DNA of 48,369 nucleotides from CAYYVJ01 sp964475115 (GCA_964475115.1 CAYYVJ010000005.1:1-48369); one strand, 5' to 3'. Positions 33,434-42,617 are shown, counted from the stretch's first letter. The notes: a model not told the origin generated them from the sequence alone. Numbers and translations: made by a program.

Positions 33434-35488
33434 ATGGAAAAGAAACAAGGGAGTTTGTCGATAAACAGTGAGAATATTTTTCCTATTATTAAAAAATGGA
33501 TGTATTCTGATCACGATATTTTCTTTCGTGAATTAGTATCAAATGGTACTGATGCGATTACTAAATTAAAGAAATTGGATATGATAGGTGAATATTCAAT
33601 CCCAGAGGATAATAAGTTTAACATTCAGGTAATTGTTAATCCTGAAGATAAAACATTGAAGTTTATTGATAATGGTATTGGAATGACAGCGGAAGAAGTG
33701 GAAGAATATATTAACCAAATCGCATTTTCTGGAGCCACTGACTTTTTAGAAAAATATAAAGATAAAACAAATGAAGAACAAATCATTGGACATTTTGGTT
33801 TAGGATTCTATTCAGCATTTATGGTAGCTGATAATGTTCATATTGATACACTTTCTTTTAAGGAAGGTGCTACACCTGTTCATTGGGAATGTGATGGTGG
33901 AACAGAATATGAAATGTCCGCGGGCACTCGCACAACCATTGGTACAGAAATTACTCTATTTTTAAATGAAGACAGCCTAGAATTTGCAAATGAATACCGT
34001 GCAAGAGAAATTCTTGAAAAATACTGTTCTTTCATGCCTACAGAGATTTATTTATCAAAGGCTAATGCAGAAAAAGAATATGAAACAATTGAAAAAGATG
34101 AGCTTTTAGAAACAGATACAATCGTTGAAACAATCCACGAAGAAGCGAAGTCAGAAGAAAAAGAGAATGAAAACGGTGAAAAAGAAATTGTAGAAGTTTC
34201 ACCTGCTAAAGATAAGTATAAGATTGAAAAAAGACCAGTTCCACTTAATGATACTACTCCTCTTTGGGCAAAACATCCAAATGAGTGTACAGCTGAAGAG
34301 TACAAAGATTTCTACCGCAAAGTATTTATGGACTTTAAAGAGCCACTATTTTGGATTCACCTAAATATGGATTATCCATTTAATTTAAAGGGTATTCTTT
34401 ACTTCCCTAAGATTAATACAGAATACGATTCTATGGAAGGTACAATCAAGCTCTATAATAACCAAGTATTTATTGCTGATAACATTAAAGAAGTAATTCC
34501 TGAATACCTAATGCTTTTAAAGGGTGTCATTGATTGCCCTGATTTCCCTCTTAACGTATCTAGAAGTGCTTTACAGAATGATGGCTTTGTTAAAAAGATT
34601 TCCGATTACATCAGTAAAAAGGTTGCTGACAAGCTATCTGGAATGTGTAAGACAGATAAAGAAGCATATGAAAAATACTGGGATGATATTAGTCCATTTA
34701 TAAAATTCGGTTACTTAAAAGATGAGAAGTTCGGAGAAAAAATGAACGACTACATTTTATTTAAGAATCTTGAAGGCAAATATTTAACTCTTCCAGAAGC
34801 TTTAAAAGTGAATGAAGCTAAACCTGAAGAAGAAGCTAAAGCAGATGATAGTGTTGATGCTGCTGCAGAAGAAACAGAGGAAAAAGAAAAACATACTGTT
34901 TTCTATGTAACGGATGAAGTAATTCAAGGACAATATATAAAAATGTTTAAAGAGGAAGGACTAGAGGCATTTATCTTAACTCATAATATAGACCAACCTT
35001 TTGTTACTCAACTAGAACAGAAAAATGAAAATGTTACCTTCCAAAGAATTGACGCAGACTTAACAGAAGTATTTAAAGAAGAAGTTGATTCAGAATCCAT
35101 AAAAGAAGATGCTGAAAACTTAACTTCTATCTTCCGTGAAGCTTTAGGAAACGACAAGTTAGATATTAAGGTAGAGAAACTTAAAAATGAAGCGATTTCT
35201 TCTATGATTACTCTTTCTGAAGAAAATAGACGTATGCAAGATATGATGAAGATGTACGGAATGTATGGCATGGATCCAAGTATGATGGGAAGTAATGAAA
35301 CTCTAGTACTTAATGCCAATAACAAATTAGTACAACACGTTCTCAACAATAAAGCCGCAGAATATATTCCTACTTTCTGTAAGCAACTTTATGATCTAGC
35401 TATGATAAGCCACAAACCACTTTCACCAGATGCAATGAGTGAATTTATAAAGAGAAGCAATGAAATAATGATGTTATTAACTAAATAA
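33434..35488 (+). CDS. htpG: Molecular chaperone HtpG (Hsp90)
   Basis: 684 residues. N-terminal GHKL ATPase: FFRELVSNGTDAITKL, DNGIGMTAEEV, GHFGLGFYSAFMV. A charged acidic linker at about 220-265, a middle domain with FMDFKEPLFWIHLNMDYPFNLKGILYFP and LNVSRSALQNDGF, and a C-terminal dimerisation domain. A second acidic insertion sits near residues 460-485 (PEEEAKADDSVDAAAEETEEK), unusual in position. The classic 'A-N-S-D-A' N-box is here S-N-G-T-D-A. RBS AAAGGAG. Monocistronic, under CIRCE control. Confidence 0.97.
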   Translation: MEKKQGSLSINSENIFPIIKKWMYSDHDIFFRELVSNGTDAITKLKKLDMIGEYSIPEDNKFNIQVIVNPEDKTLKFIDNGIGMTAEEVEEYINQIAFSGATDFLEKYKDKTNEEQIIGHFGLGFYSAFMVADNVHIDTLSFKEGATPVHWECDGGTEYEMSAGTRTTIGTEITLFLNEDSLEFANEYRAREILEKYCSFMPTEIYLSKANAEKEYETIEKDELLETDTIVETIHEEAKSEEKENENGEKEIVEVSPAKDKYKIEKRPVPLNDTTPLWAKHPNECTAEEYKDFYRKVFMDFKEPLFWIHLNMDYPFNLKGILYFPKINTEYDSMEGTIKLYNNQVFIADNIKEVIPEYLMLLKGVIDCPDFPLNVSRSALQNDGFVKKISDYISKKVADKLSGMCKTDKEAYEKYWDDISPFIKFGYLKDEKFGEKMNDYILFKNLEGKYLTLPEALKVNEAKPEEEAKADDSVDAAAEETEEKEKHTVFYVTDEVIQGQYIKMFKEEGLEAFILTHNIDQPFVTQLEQKNENVTFQRIDADLTEVFKEEVDSESIKEDAENLTSIFREALGNDKLDIKVEKLKNEAISSMITLSEENRRMQDMMKMYGMYGMDPSMMGSNETLVLNANNKLVQHVLNNKAAEYIPTFCKQLYDLAMISHKPLSPDAMSEFIKRSNEIMMLLTK

Positions 35489-35493
35489 AAATT

Positions 35494-35559
35494 ATGTACC
35501 AGGTACACTTACATTTTTCTTACAATACCGTAAGGACTTCGTAAGTGTACCTGGTACAT
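35494..35559. repeat. 19-bp inverted repeat between convergent htpG and rhamnosidase genes
   Basis: ATGTACCAGGTACACTTAC (35494-35512) is the exact reverse complement of 35541-35559; the 28-base loop has its own CTTAC/GTAAG pair. The arms contain the near-palindrome GTACCAGGTAC. It reaches into the rhamnosidase stop codon. It may serve as a bidirectional terminator, but the lack of strong U-tracts and the repeated-arm structure suggest a REP/MITE-like element. Confidence 0.8.
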
Positions 35560-38500
35560 TATATTTCAAAACGATAACTTCCACTTTCTAATATGTGAAC
35601 CTCTTTGTCTGAACCTGGTAAGGTCAGGGTTGCTGAACTTCCCTCAGGTATCGTACATTCATATACGACTTTCTCACCCTCTAGGTACCATGAAGATTTA
35701 ATTAGCCCATAAGGAGACTTATGCCAACCTTTCGCATAGGTTAAGCTTCCACCTATAGTAGGAGTTAAAAGGATATGTTTATATCCTGTATAGCCTTTTC
35801 TGGCGTCCGAACGAATTCCCAAAATATTTTTGTACATCCATTCACCAATTGCACCATAAGCATAATGATTAAATGAATTCATTGAAACATCACCAAAAGT
35901 ATCCGTTTCTACAATATATGAATTCCAACGTTCCCAAATAGTAGTTGCACCATTTATCACACTGTATAGCCAACTTGGATGACTAGTCTGCTCTAATAAT
36001 TGAAATGCAATGTCATTCATTCCGGATTTTGAAAGTGCTGGACACAAATGTGATATGCCAAGAAATCCTACTGATAAATGTCCACTTCTTTCATAAATTG
36101 CCTGTTTGAGGCATTCTGCTGCTCTTCCTAATTTCTCTTTGGGAATAAGTCCAAAGTCAATGGCAAGGGCATATGCGGTTTGACTAGGAATTGCCTTACT
36201 ATCTACTTGATTGGAATAATAAGTCTGATTAATCACATTTCCATTACTGTCTTCAGTATATTTACTCATTTCACCCCAGTACCCAATGGAACCATCTTCT
36301 TTTACCCAAGCTTCATTAAAAGCAAGTTTGATATTTTCATATCTCTCTGCATACATACGTGAATCTTCTGGTTTTTCTAGTATATCTGCAACCTTTATCA
36401 TAATTTTAGCCACATAAGCTGCATAAGCTGTTGCAGACAAGATAAAAGGAGTCGATTCATCAAAAGCAAGATGATCTCCACGTGACTGTTGCACTTGAAT
36501 AAAAGGGATACTTGCCAGATCGGAGCACTCTGGAACTTCGATACCTTTTACTGTACGCATACCACAGTTTTGACGAGAATCAAGGCTTTGGTAGGTAATC
36601 CAATTTGACATCATCTCATATGAATCTCTCAAAAAACTAATATCTCCATAAGAAACATACATTTCCCAAGGTACAATAACTGCTGCATCCCCCCAACCAG
36701 CACATCCAGCAGGTCGATTATCCCCTCCTAAAGGAGCCGTATCTGGAACAGCACCCTGCCTGTTATACATAAGTTGAGCGTCCATTAAATCCACAAGCCA
36801 TTTTTTTGTAAAATCCTTAACATCCCTGTTATAAGAAGCCGTTCCAGCAAAGACTTGGGCATCTCCTGTCCAGCCCATACGTTCATTTCTCTGTGGACAG
36901 TCAGTTGGTACTAATAGATAGTTACCTAATTGGCCCCATTCGATATTACTTTGCAACTTATTCAACAATTCATTAGAACATATAAAGTCTCCTGTTTTTT
37001 CACTGATATTACATAAAACCAATGCTTCTATTGATTTTACAATTTCAGCATTCTCTAGTACAAATCCATTCCCTGTAATTTCAACATATCGAAATCCATG
37101 TGAAGTAAAGGAAGGTAGAAAGGTTTCTCCATCCTTATCACCTTTTAAAGTATAGATATCTGTATTGGCTGCTGTTCTAATATTCTGAATGTAAATCTCA
37201 CCATTTTGGTAACACATTTCACCATATCTTATTTTTAAAGACATTCCTCTTTTTCCTTTTACTTTAAGTCGGATAGTCCCAACTAAATTTTGGCCAAAAT
37301 CATATACAAAATGTCCTCTAGGATTTTCAATATAAGACAAGGACGGAAGAATTCTTTCAATTTTAGCAGTTTCTCCAATTTGTTCAGAAAGACAAAAAGA
37401 TACTTCTTCTAAAAATTTGCCATTGGTAGGTATTGGACCAACAGGTTCTGGTTTAACCTTACAATCTGTCCAGGCTCTGTCACTAAACCAATCCAACTCT
37501 AGGCGTGCATCATAAGATTCTCCACCTAAATAATCAGAATCATTGACAGGACCCTTGTCCGTGAATTTCCATGATTCATCTGTAAGAACAGTTTCGATTG
37601 TTCCATCTGTATATTCAATTATAAGTTTTGCAATAAAAGAACTTTCTTCCCCGTAAATCAGTGCCCCAGAGTAACCGCAATATCCTGAATAATAACCTTT
37701 TCCAACAGTGGCTCCAACAATGTTTAAACCATTTCTAAACATGCGTGTCACGTCAAAAGTTTGATATTGTATACGTATACGATAATCAGTAAATCCAGGA
37801 TTGAAAAAATCTTCCCCAACCTTCTCACCGTTTATATAGGCATTATAAAAACCTCTAGCAGATGCTATTAATTTTGCAGATTCTATAGGCTTTACAATAG
37901 TGATATCCCTTTTAACATTAAGCGAAGGGACGGGACAGACTAGCTCAAATCGATTTTCAACAATAAGACTTCCATCCAGGACCTCTCCTAAAATACTTAA
38001 AACACTTGAATCATCCGAGAAATCTGTTTCTTGATATACAGACATAGTAACGTCTTCCGTTTTATTATTTCTGATACAAAGATTTTTATAAATTGCCTTG
38101 CTGTTATCCTGTTTAAACCCAATAGACATCATATACGCCTTCCTAGGCTGATTACTAGGGTTTTGTGGCATAAAATCTTGCTCACTATCAATAATGATAT
38201 GGTCATTTATATAAACTGTGACTTCTCTTTCATTCACATTGATAAGGAAATTATGCTGTTCATATTCTCTACCAATAGCTACAGCATTTTCTGAAATCCT
38301 ATAACCCTCAGAAGAGCCTAACACATTTACACTTGGGGTATTTCCTAATGCATAATTTCCATTCCATGCATTGTCAGAATATTCATATGCGAAAATCAAT
38401 CGATTATCCATATCAACCTGGAATAAAACATAGTTATCTTTATTTCTTGCAGCAGTAACAAAGCCGGCATTATTTTCTTTTGTTAACTCAAAATCAAAAG

Positions 38501-38603
38501 AAATCGCATAAGCGTCTAATGCAGCAGTGTTTGTAGCTGGTTTCGAACTACCTATCCATTTTGCATTAGATAGATTAACTGTGGTATTTTTTTCTTTCAT
38601 CAT
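35559..38603 (-). CDS. Alpha-L-rhamnosidase (GH78)
   Basis: About 1,014 residues. N-terminal jelly-roll, concanavalin-like region (about 1-200), Bac_rhamnosid_N region with SARGFYNAYINGEKVGEDFFNPG and YGGESYDARLELDW-type motifs, then the alpha/alpha-barrel with DCPQRNERMGWTGDAQVFAG near residue 570 (catalytic acid region), and a C-terminal beta domain. No signal peptide, so cytoplasmic; it would cleave rhamnose from imported oligosaccharides. Start: ATG at 38601-38603 six bases after AGGA; an upstream TTG is disfavoured. The stop of the GH28 gene lies immediately before it, so translation is coupled. Confidence 0.93.
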   Translation of the reverse strand: MMKEKNTTVNLSNAKWIGSSKPATNTAALDAYAISFDFELTKENNAGFVTAARNKDNYVLFQVDMDNRLIFAYEYSDNAWNGNYALGNTPSVNVLGSSEGYRISENAVAIGREYEQHNFLINVNEREVTVYINDHIIIDSEQDFMPQNPSNQPRKAYMMSIGFKQDNSKAIYKNLCIRNNKTEDVTMSVYQETDFSDDSSVLSILGEVLDGSLIVENRFELVCPVPSLNVKRDITIVKPIESAKLIASARGFYNAYINGEKVGEDFFNPGFTDYRIRIQYQTFDVTRMFRNGLNIVGATVGKGYYSGYCGYSGALIYGEESSFIAKLIIEYTDGTIETVLTDESWKFTDKGPVNDSDYLGGESYDARLELDWFSDRAWTDCKVKPEPVGPIPTNGKFLEEVSFCLSEQIGETAKIERILPSLSYIENPRGHFVYDFGQNLVGTIRLKVKGKRGMSLKIRYGEMCYQNGEIYIQNIRTAANTDIYTLKGDKDGETFLPSFTSHGFRYVEITGNGFVLENAEIVKSIEALVLCNISEKTGDFICSNELLNKLQSNIEWGQLGNYLLVPTDCPQRNERMGWTGDAQVFAGTASYNRDVKDFTKKWLVDLMDAQLMYNRQGAVPDTAPLGGDNRPAGCAGWGDAAVIVPWEMYVSYGDISFLRDSYEMMSNWITYQSLDSRQNCGMRTVKGIEVPECSDLASIPFIQVQQSRGDHLAFDESTPFILSATAYAAYVAKIMIKVADILEKPEDSRMYAERYENIKLAFNEAWVKEDGSIGYWGEMSKYTEDSNGNVINQTYYSNQVDSKAIPSQTAYALAIDFGLIPKEKLGRAAECLKQAIYERSGHLSVGFLGISHLCPALSKSGMNDIAFQLLEQTSHPSWLYSVINGATTIWERWNSYIVETDTFGDVSMNSFNHYAYGAIGEWMYKNILGIRSDARKGYTGYKHILLTPTIGGSLTYAKGWHKSPYGLIKSSWYLEGEKVVYECTIPEGSSATLTLPGSDKEVHILESGSYRFEI

Positions 38604-38604
38604 T

Positions 38605-40089
38605 TTATTTCCTACTTTCTTTAGTTTCCACAAGATTAATCTCTGTTAAGGATAAACTCTCTACATTTCTAACTTTTATGGTATGTTTTCCACTACCGCT
38701 AATATTTTTCATAGTAATATTCTTAAGTGGATTCTCTGGTAAGCCTACTAGATAAATAACAGTTGTCACCAAAGTATCCACTGTGATATTTTCAAAGATT
38801 ATATTTCTAATCATCGGTGTTCCTTCTGTGACTTTTTCCTTTTTATCTTCATCATATTCCTCATGACTATAAAACTGATCAATAAGAAGTGCACCACGAA
38901 ACCATCTGCAATCATGGTGTTCCAAGCTATCACTTTTTAGTGTACAGTTTCTGTAGACAATATCTTCTATGACACCACCTCTTCCACGTGGGGCCTTCAC
39001 TGTACCAACACTAAAGGTATTATGAAAAGTACAATCTTCTACCAATACATTTCTAACTCCAGCAGACATTTCACTTCCTACTGCCACACCAAAACCATTT
39101 TTAAAAACACAGTTGGTAATGCGAATATTTTCAGTGGAAATCCCTACTCTTCTTCCACCCACATCTCTACCTGATTTTATGGCTATACAATCGTCTTGAC
39201 TATCAATCATAGAGTTGAAAATATAAACGTCCTTTGAAGAATCTGGGTCAATTCCATCTCCATTATATACATTGAAATACCTATTTCCATCTTCATCAAA
39301 TTTGGTATGTACTCCAACACCATTTACGCTAACGCCTTCACAATAAATAAAATGAACACACCACGCTGGAGACTGTCTTACTGTGATATCTTTTAGATAA
39401 AGGTCTTTCGTACGAATCGCACAAATAGTACTCCCACGCTTTCCCTTATTATCTTCAAGCTCAAGTCTCATTAGCTCATTTCCATTTGCATCAATAGTAC
39501 CTTCTCCTTGAATGGTAACATCTGTCGTTTCCTCTCTCGACATAGAACCAATATTAATAAGACTTGCATAGCAGCCACATTCCGTTCCTTCAAAGCGCCC
39601 TTCTATCACTGGATATTGTGAAAGTTCTAGACTTCCTAGTAACTTACTGTCCTTTTCTAAAAACAACGTCATATGGCTCTTTAAAAATAGTGCTCCTGTT
39701 ATAAAAGTCCCTCTTGGCACATATACCGTTCCATCTATTTCACAGTTATCAATTGCAGCCTGAATAGCTTTGGTATTAAGGGTTTTTCCATCACCTATCG
39801 CTCCAAATTCTTCAATGTTATAAATCTTACCAGTATTTTTTGTGGTTGCCTTAATTTCCCTACTTTTCGTTAATAAGTTACCGTTTTCACCATAACTTTC
39901 TATAAAAAATTCGTAGGTTCTCCCTGTCTCTAAATTCTTTACAGTATAGTCTGTAACAGTTGTAGTGTCTATTTTGTTGCCATCTTGATAGATAACATAT
40001 TTACTAGCGACTTCTAACTTGTCCCATAATAACGCTATGGTTGTATCTGTAATCGCTGCAGGTGGTATTGTAAAAGAATCTTGAATCAT
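38605..40089 (-). CDS. GH28 polygalacturonase-like glycoside hydrolase with N-terminal Fn3 domain
   Basis: About 494 residues. An Fn3-like domain (residues ~5-90, ALLWDKLEVASKYVIYQDG, LETGRTYEFFIESYGENG) precedes a right-handed beta-helix starting YNIEEFGAIGDGKTLNTKAI. GH28 catalytic motifs: YNGDGIDPDSSKDV (NxD) near residue 280, DSQDDCIAIKSGRD (the DD pair) near 296, and GSEMSAGVRNV where the GHG His would be expected, so that motif is altered. No signal peptide. Start: ATG at 40087-40089, five bases after GAGGAGG; a longer reading is not supported. Likely acts on unsaturated or rhamnogalacturonan oligomers together with the coupled GH78. Confidence 0.9.
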   Translation of the reverse strand: MIQDSFTIPPAAITDTTIALLWDKLEVASKYVIYQDGNKIDTTTVTDYTVKNLETGRTYEFFIESYGENGNLLTKSREIKATTKNTGKIYNIEEFGAIGDGKTLNTKAIQAAIDNCEIDGTVYVPRGTFITGALFLKSHMTLFLEKDSKLLGSLELSQYPVIEGRFEGTECGCYASLINIGSMSREETTDVTIQGEGTIDANGNELMRLELEDNKGKRGSTICAIRTKDLYLKDITVRQSPAWCVHFIYCEGVSVNGVGVHTKFDEDGNRYFNVYNGDGIDPDSSKDVYIFNSMIDSQDDCIAIKSGRDVGGRRVGISTENIRITNCVFKNGFGVAVGSEMSAGVRNVLVEDCTFHNTFSVGTVKAPRGRGGVIEDIVYRNCTLKSDSLEHHDCRWFRGALLIDQFYSHEEYDEDKKEKVTEGTPMIRNIIFENITVDTLVTTVIYLVGLPENPLKNITMKNISGSGKHTIKVRNVESLSLTEINLVETKESRK

Positions 40090-40136
40090 GACGTCCTCCT
40101 CTATCATTATAATGAAGTTAGAAATAATATACATCT

Positions 40137-40165
40137 ATCCTACTTCATTATGAAGAGTAGTTCAA
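40137..40165 (-). promoter_or_regulatory. Possible promoter of the GH28-GH78 operon
   Basis: Minus-strand TTGAAC (40160-40165), 17-base spacer and TAGGAT (40137-40142). The spacer is itself an imperfect palindrome. The -10 is weak, so this is a low-confidence call. The remaining 40166-40341 interval has no gene I can support. Confidence 0.35.
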
Positions 40166-40341
40166 TGGGCATAATTTTAAAGGTTCTGTATTATCTTCTC
40201 CAAATACCCGTTTCATACAGTAATCAGTCTCCTTATTTTCATAACTACCAACCTCTTTCTTTCATACAAAAAATATGCAACATTTTTTCCATTGATTATA
40301 TACTTTAGTTGAGATAATTATTCTTTAACACACTGTCAATT

Positions 40342-40779
40342 TTACTTTCCCAATATAAGCATAAGTGATAACATTCCCAGCGCTACACTTACATAAATGG
40401 TGATTAGCTTTAATCCTATAAGCCAAGATAGCACAGCCAATGCAAGTAAAACACTAAGTATCATGTTTGTCCGTTTTTTGAAAACAACTTGTTCTATTAA
40501 CAAAAGTACTGCTATCATCATCCCCACAGAAATCAAGTAACATTTTAATTGTGTTCTAGCATGATATCCACCTGCATAAGGACGTATCATACCATATGTT
40601 ATCGTAAAAATTATACTCTCCCTAATCATTCCAAAAAGCAAGCCAATTACTATTACTGTGATAAGATTATACAAGAGTACTGTTCCTTGCCAAAAACCAT
40701 AAGAATAAAGTTCTTTATCCTCATTACGGATAATCTGCCATACCACAAGTTTGTCAGCTAATCTGCTTGCTAAATTCAT
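40342..40779 (-). CDS. agrB: AgrB-family peptide-processing protease, shortened
   Basis: 145 residues against about 190-200 for the family. The Cys-protease dyad is intact: His and Cys seven residues apart in RPYAGGYHARTQLKCYLIS, and the IRNEDKELYSYGFWQG opening is typical. After the Cys segment, one membrane helix (VGMMIAVLLLIEQ) runs straight into VFKKRTNMILSVLLALAVL, the region that in full-length relatives follows a further helix and an acidic loop. I infer an in-frame internal deletion. It would process AgrD into a cyclic peptide; the adjacent agrD has lost its leader. Activity is doubtful. Confidence 0.75.
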   Translation of the reverse strand: MNLASRLADKLVVWQIIRNEDKELYSYGFWQGTVLLYNLITVIVIGLLFGMIRESIIFTITYGMIRPYAGGYHARTQLKCYLISVGMMIAVLLLIEQVVFKKRTNMILSVLLALAVLSWLIGLKLITIYVSVALGMLSLMLILGK

Positions 40780-40850
40780 TAAAACTTACGTAGCTTTTTT
40801 GCACTATCTGGTAATTCAGGCTGATGAACAAACATCATGCAAGTTTCCGG
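40779..40850 (-). pseudogene. agrD: AgrD remnant (C-terminal half of an autoinducer peptide precursor)
   Basis: Immediately before agrB, its stop overlapping the agrB ATG by one base (TAATG), the frame reads PETCMMFVHQPELPDSAKKL ending RKF-stop. A Cys followed by hydrophobic residues, then QPELP and a basic tail, is the core-plus-recognition-tail pattern of AgrD. An in-frame TGA lies directly upstream (40851-40853) and no amphipathic leader is found in any frame; short tandem repeats occupy its place. The ring-forming Cys and tail survive, the leader needed for membrane targeting does not. Too short for routine ORF calling. Confidence 0.7.
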
Positions 40851-40896
40851 TCACAGTCCAGTCACATTCCAGTCACATGAGGTTCAATGGTTCAAT
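40845..40896. repeat. Short tandem repeats replacing the agrD leader
   Basis: Three near-identical 11-bp units (TTCCGGTCACA, GTCCAGTCACA, TTCCAGTCACA at 40845-40877) followed by two exact copies of GGTTCAAT (40881-40896). They occupy the place where the AgrD leader sequence should be. Confidence 0.75.
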
Positions 40897-40910
40897 GACA
40901 ATTGAGGGAA

Positions 40911-40945
40911 ATTAAAAGACAACTAACAAATACTAGTTAGCTGTC
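40911..40945 (-). terminator. Terminator after agrC
   Basis: GACAACTAAC (40918-40927) pairs with 40936-40945 with one G-U pair; on the minus strand it is followed by UUUUAAUUU. It separates agrC from the agrD-agrB remnant. Confidence 0.65.
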
Positions 40946-40969
40946 TATGGTCTAGAGCAAATCAATATT

Positions 40970-42165
40970 CTAAATATACATCAAAATTTTTACGATAAAC
41001 TTGTTGTCAGTATAATTTACATCTATGATACCTCTATATTTTTCAACAGTTGCCTTAATACTCTTTAGTCCTAGTCCATGATTTTGAGTATCTTTTTTTC
41101 GAGAAATAATAACACCCTCCTCTTCTATAACAGTACCGTCATAGGAATTTTCAGTAATTATAATCAGTCTTCCTTTTGTATATTTTATCTTTACATCAAA
41201 CCACCTATTGCTTTCAATTCTTTTTATAGCCTCTACTGCATTATCGATTAAATTTCCCAATATTACTGCAATATCAAAGGATGAAACATCTAAATCAGAG
41301 GGTATTGCAATATCACAGGAGACTCCTATGTTATCTTTTTCAGCTTCATATAATTTATAGTTGATGATACTATCAATTGCCGTATTTCCAGAATGGACAT
41401 ATTCTTTCCCTTTACTATAAATATTAGCTAATTCAGAAAGTTGTTGGAGTAGTTCCTCATTTTTCCCATTTGCGGCAAGCTCATAAATAGGAGATAATTT
41501 ATTTTTCAAATCATGTCGAAGTATTTTCGTGTTATGCAACGTAGTCTTGACCATCTCTAATTGATTCACATAGTATTTATTCTGCTGTTCTAGTAAGCGT
41601 TGATTCATTTTATCTTCCATCCATTTTGAAATGGCATCATAGAGATAAAAGGTAATGAGATTAACGAGAAACACTGCAAAAATACTTGTCCCGATTAAAT
41701 AAGCAGGAATCTCTTCACCAACAAAAACTGTAAAAAGCAATACATTCGTTCCAATAGGCACAACAAAAAGACTAATCCAGTAAATAGTAGGAATAGTATC
41801 GTTTCTTTTAAGATTTTTAAAATCATCAAAAAATGATACTACTGCAAAAGAAATCACTCTTATTACCACAATGCCAAAAGTAGAATTATATTGAAAAGGT
41901 GAAAGCATATCTAGTCTTAAAAAACTCGTTAATAGGGCAACAAGGGTTTCAACACATGTTAAAGATATGTAGATTAATAATACTGACAGAATACTTTTCT
42001 TTAAATTTCCTACATAAAGTAAAGTAATTAAAAAGAGTAAAATAATATTTCCATTTGCAAACCGACTTTTCTTTTGGAATAAAATACATACATAAATTTA
42101 TAGATAACATAGGACATAAACAAATTTCCAATTATATATACCGTATTATAAAAGTCCAAGTTCAT
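40970..42165 (-). pseudogene. agrC: AgrC-like sensor histidine kinase, disrupted near the N-terminus
   Basis: From ATG 42163-42165 (RBS AGAGAGG) the frame gives MNLDFYNTVYIIGNLFMSYV and 25 more residues, then a TAA at 42028-42030. The matching continuation is in another frame: ANGNIILLFLITLLYVGNLK through further membrane segments and into the intact C-terminal part (TTLHNTKILRHDLKNKLSP phospho-His region, ILGNLIDNAVEAI N-box, NHGLGLKSIK G-box). The shift point is near 42060 and likely accompanies loss of one or two helices. A 312-residue protein could start within (41908), with kinase domain but few membrane helices. Confidence 0.8.
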
Positions 42166-42176
42166 ATAAAACCTCT

Positions 42177-42617
42177 CTATTCTCTGCCCACTTGTATTTC
42201 TCTTATGGCTTTTCTCCTAGATTGACTAATGGGTAAGATGTCACCATTTGACATCACCACCTCATCATACCTGAAAATACTTATGTGGTTAAAGTTTATT
42301 AAATAAGAGCGATGTAGCTTTTTTGAACGTTCTAAAGCCAGTTTTAAGTCATCAATTACAATATTGGAAGCAATTGGTTTAGGAATAAAGTGTAAGGGCT
42401 GCACTTCAAATAGCTGTCTATCATACTCATCCTTACCAGATACATATACAATTTCGGTGGTATAATCTTTCATTTCTTTCCGAATTTGTCTACCAACCTC
42501 AATTCCATTGATTTGATCCATTTCAATATCCAAATAGATTAAATCAAATTGATTTCCTTGCATAATATCAGCTAAAAAGCTTTCACCTGAATAAAACACC
42601 TCAATATCACTTTTCAA
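42177..42617 (-). pseudogene. agrA: AgrA-like LytTR response regulator with two deletions
   Basis: The reading frame begins mid receiver domain (SDIEVFYSGESFLADI), preceded by an in-frame stop; the usual first ~35 residues with the acidic DD pair are missing. The phospho-acceptor region FDLIYLDIEMDQINGIEV is present. After LKLALERSKK the sequence jumps to LHRSYLINFNHISIFRYDEV, normally near the end of the LytTR DNA-binding domain, so roughly 60-70 residues are lost in frame. It cannot bind DNA normally. It ends 11 bp before agrC. Confidence 0.8.

Noticed and set aside
40148..40216. A 22-codon minus-strand frame (MKRVFGEDN...) downstream of agrB, considered as agrD.
   Set aside because: It lacks an amphipathic leader and a QPxxP-type tail; the real AgrD remnant is upstream of agrB. 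Ribosome-binding spacing is also poor.
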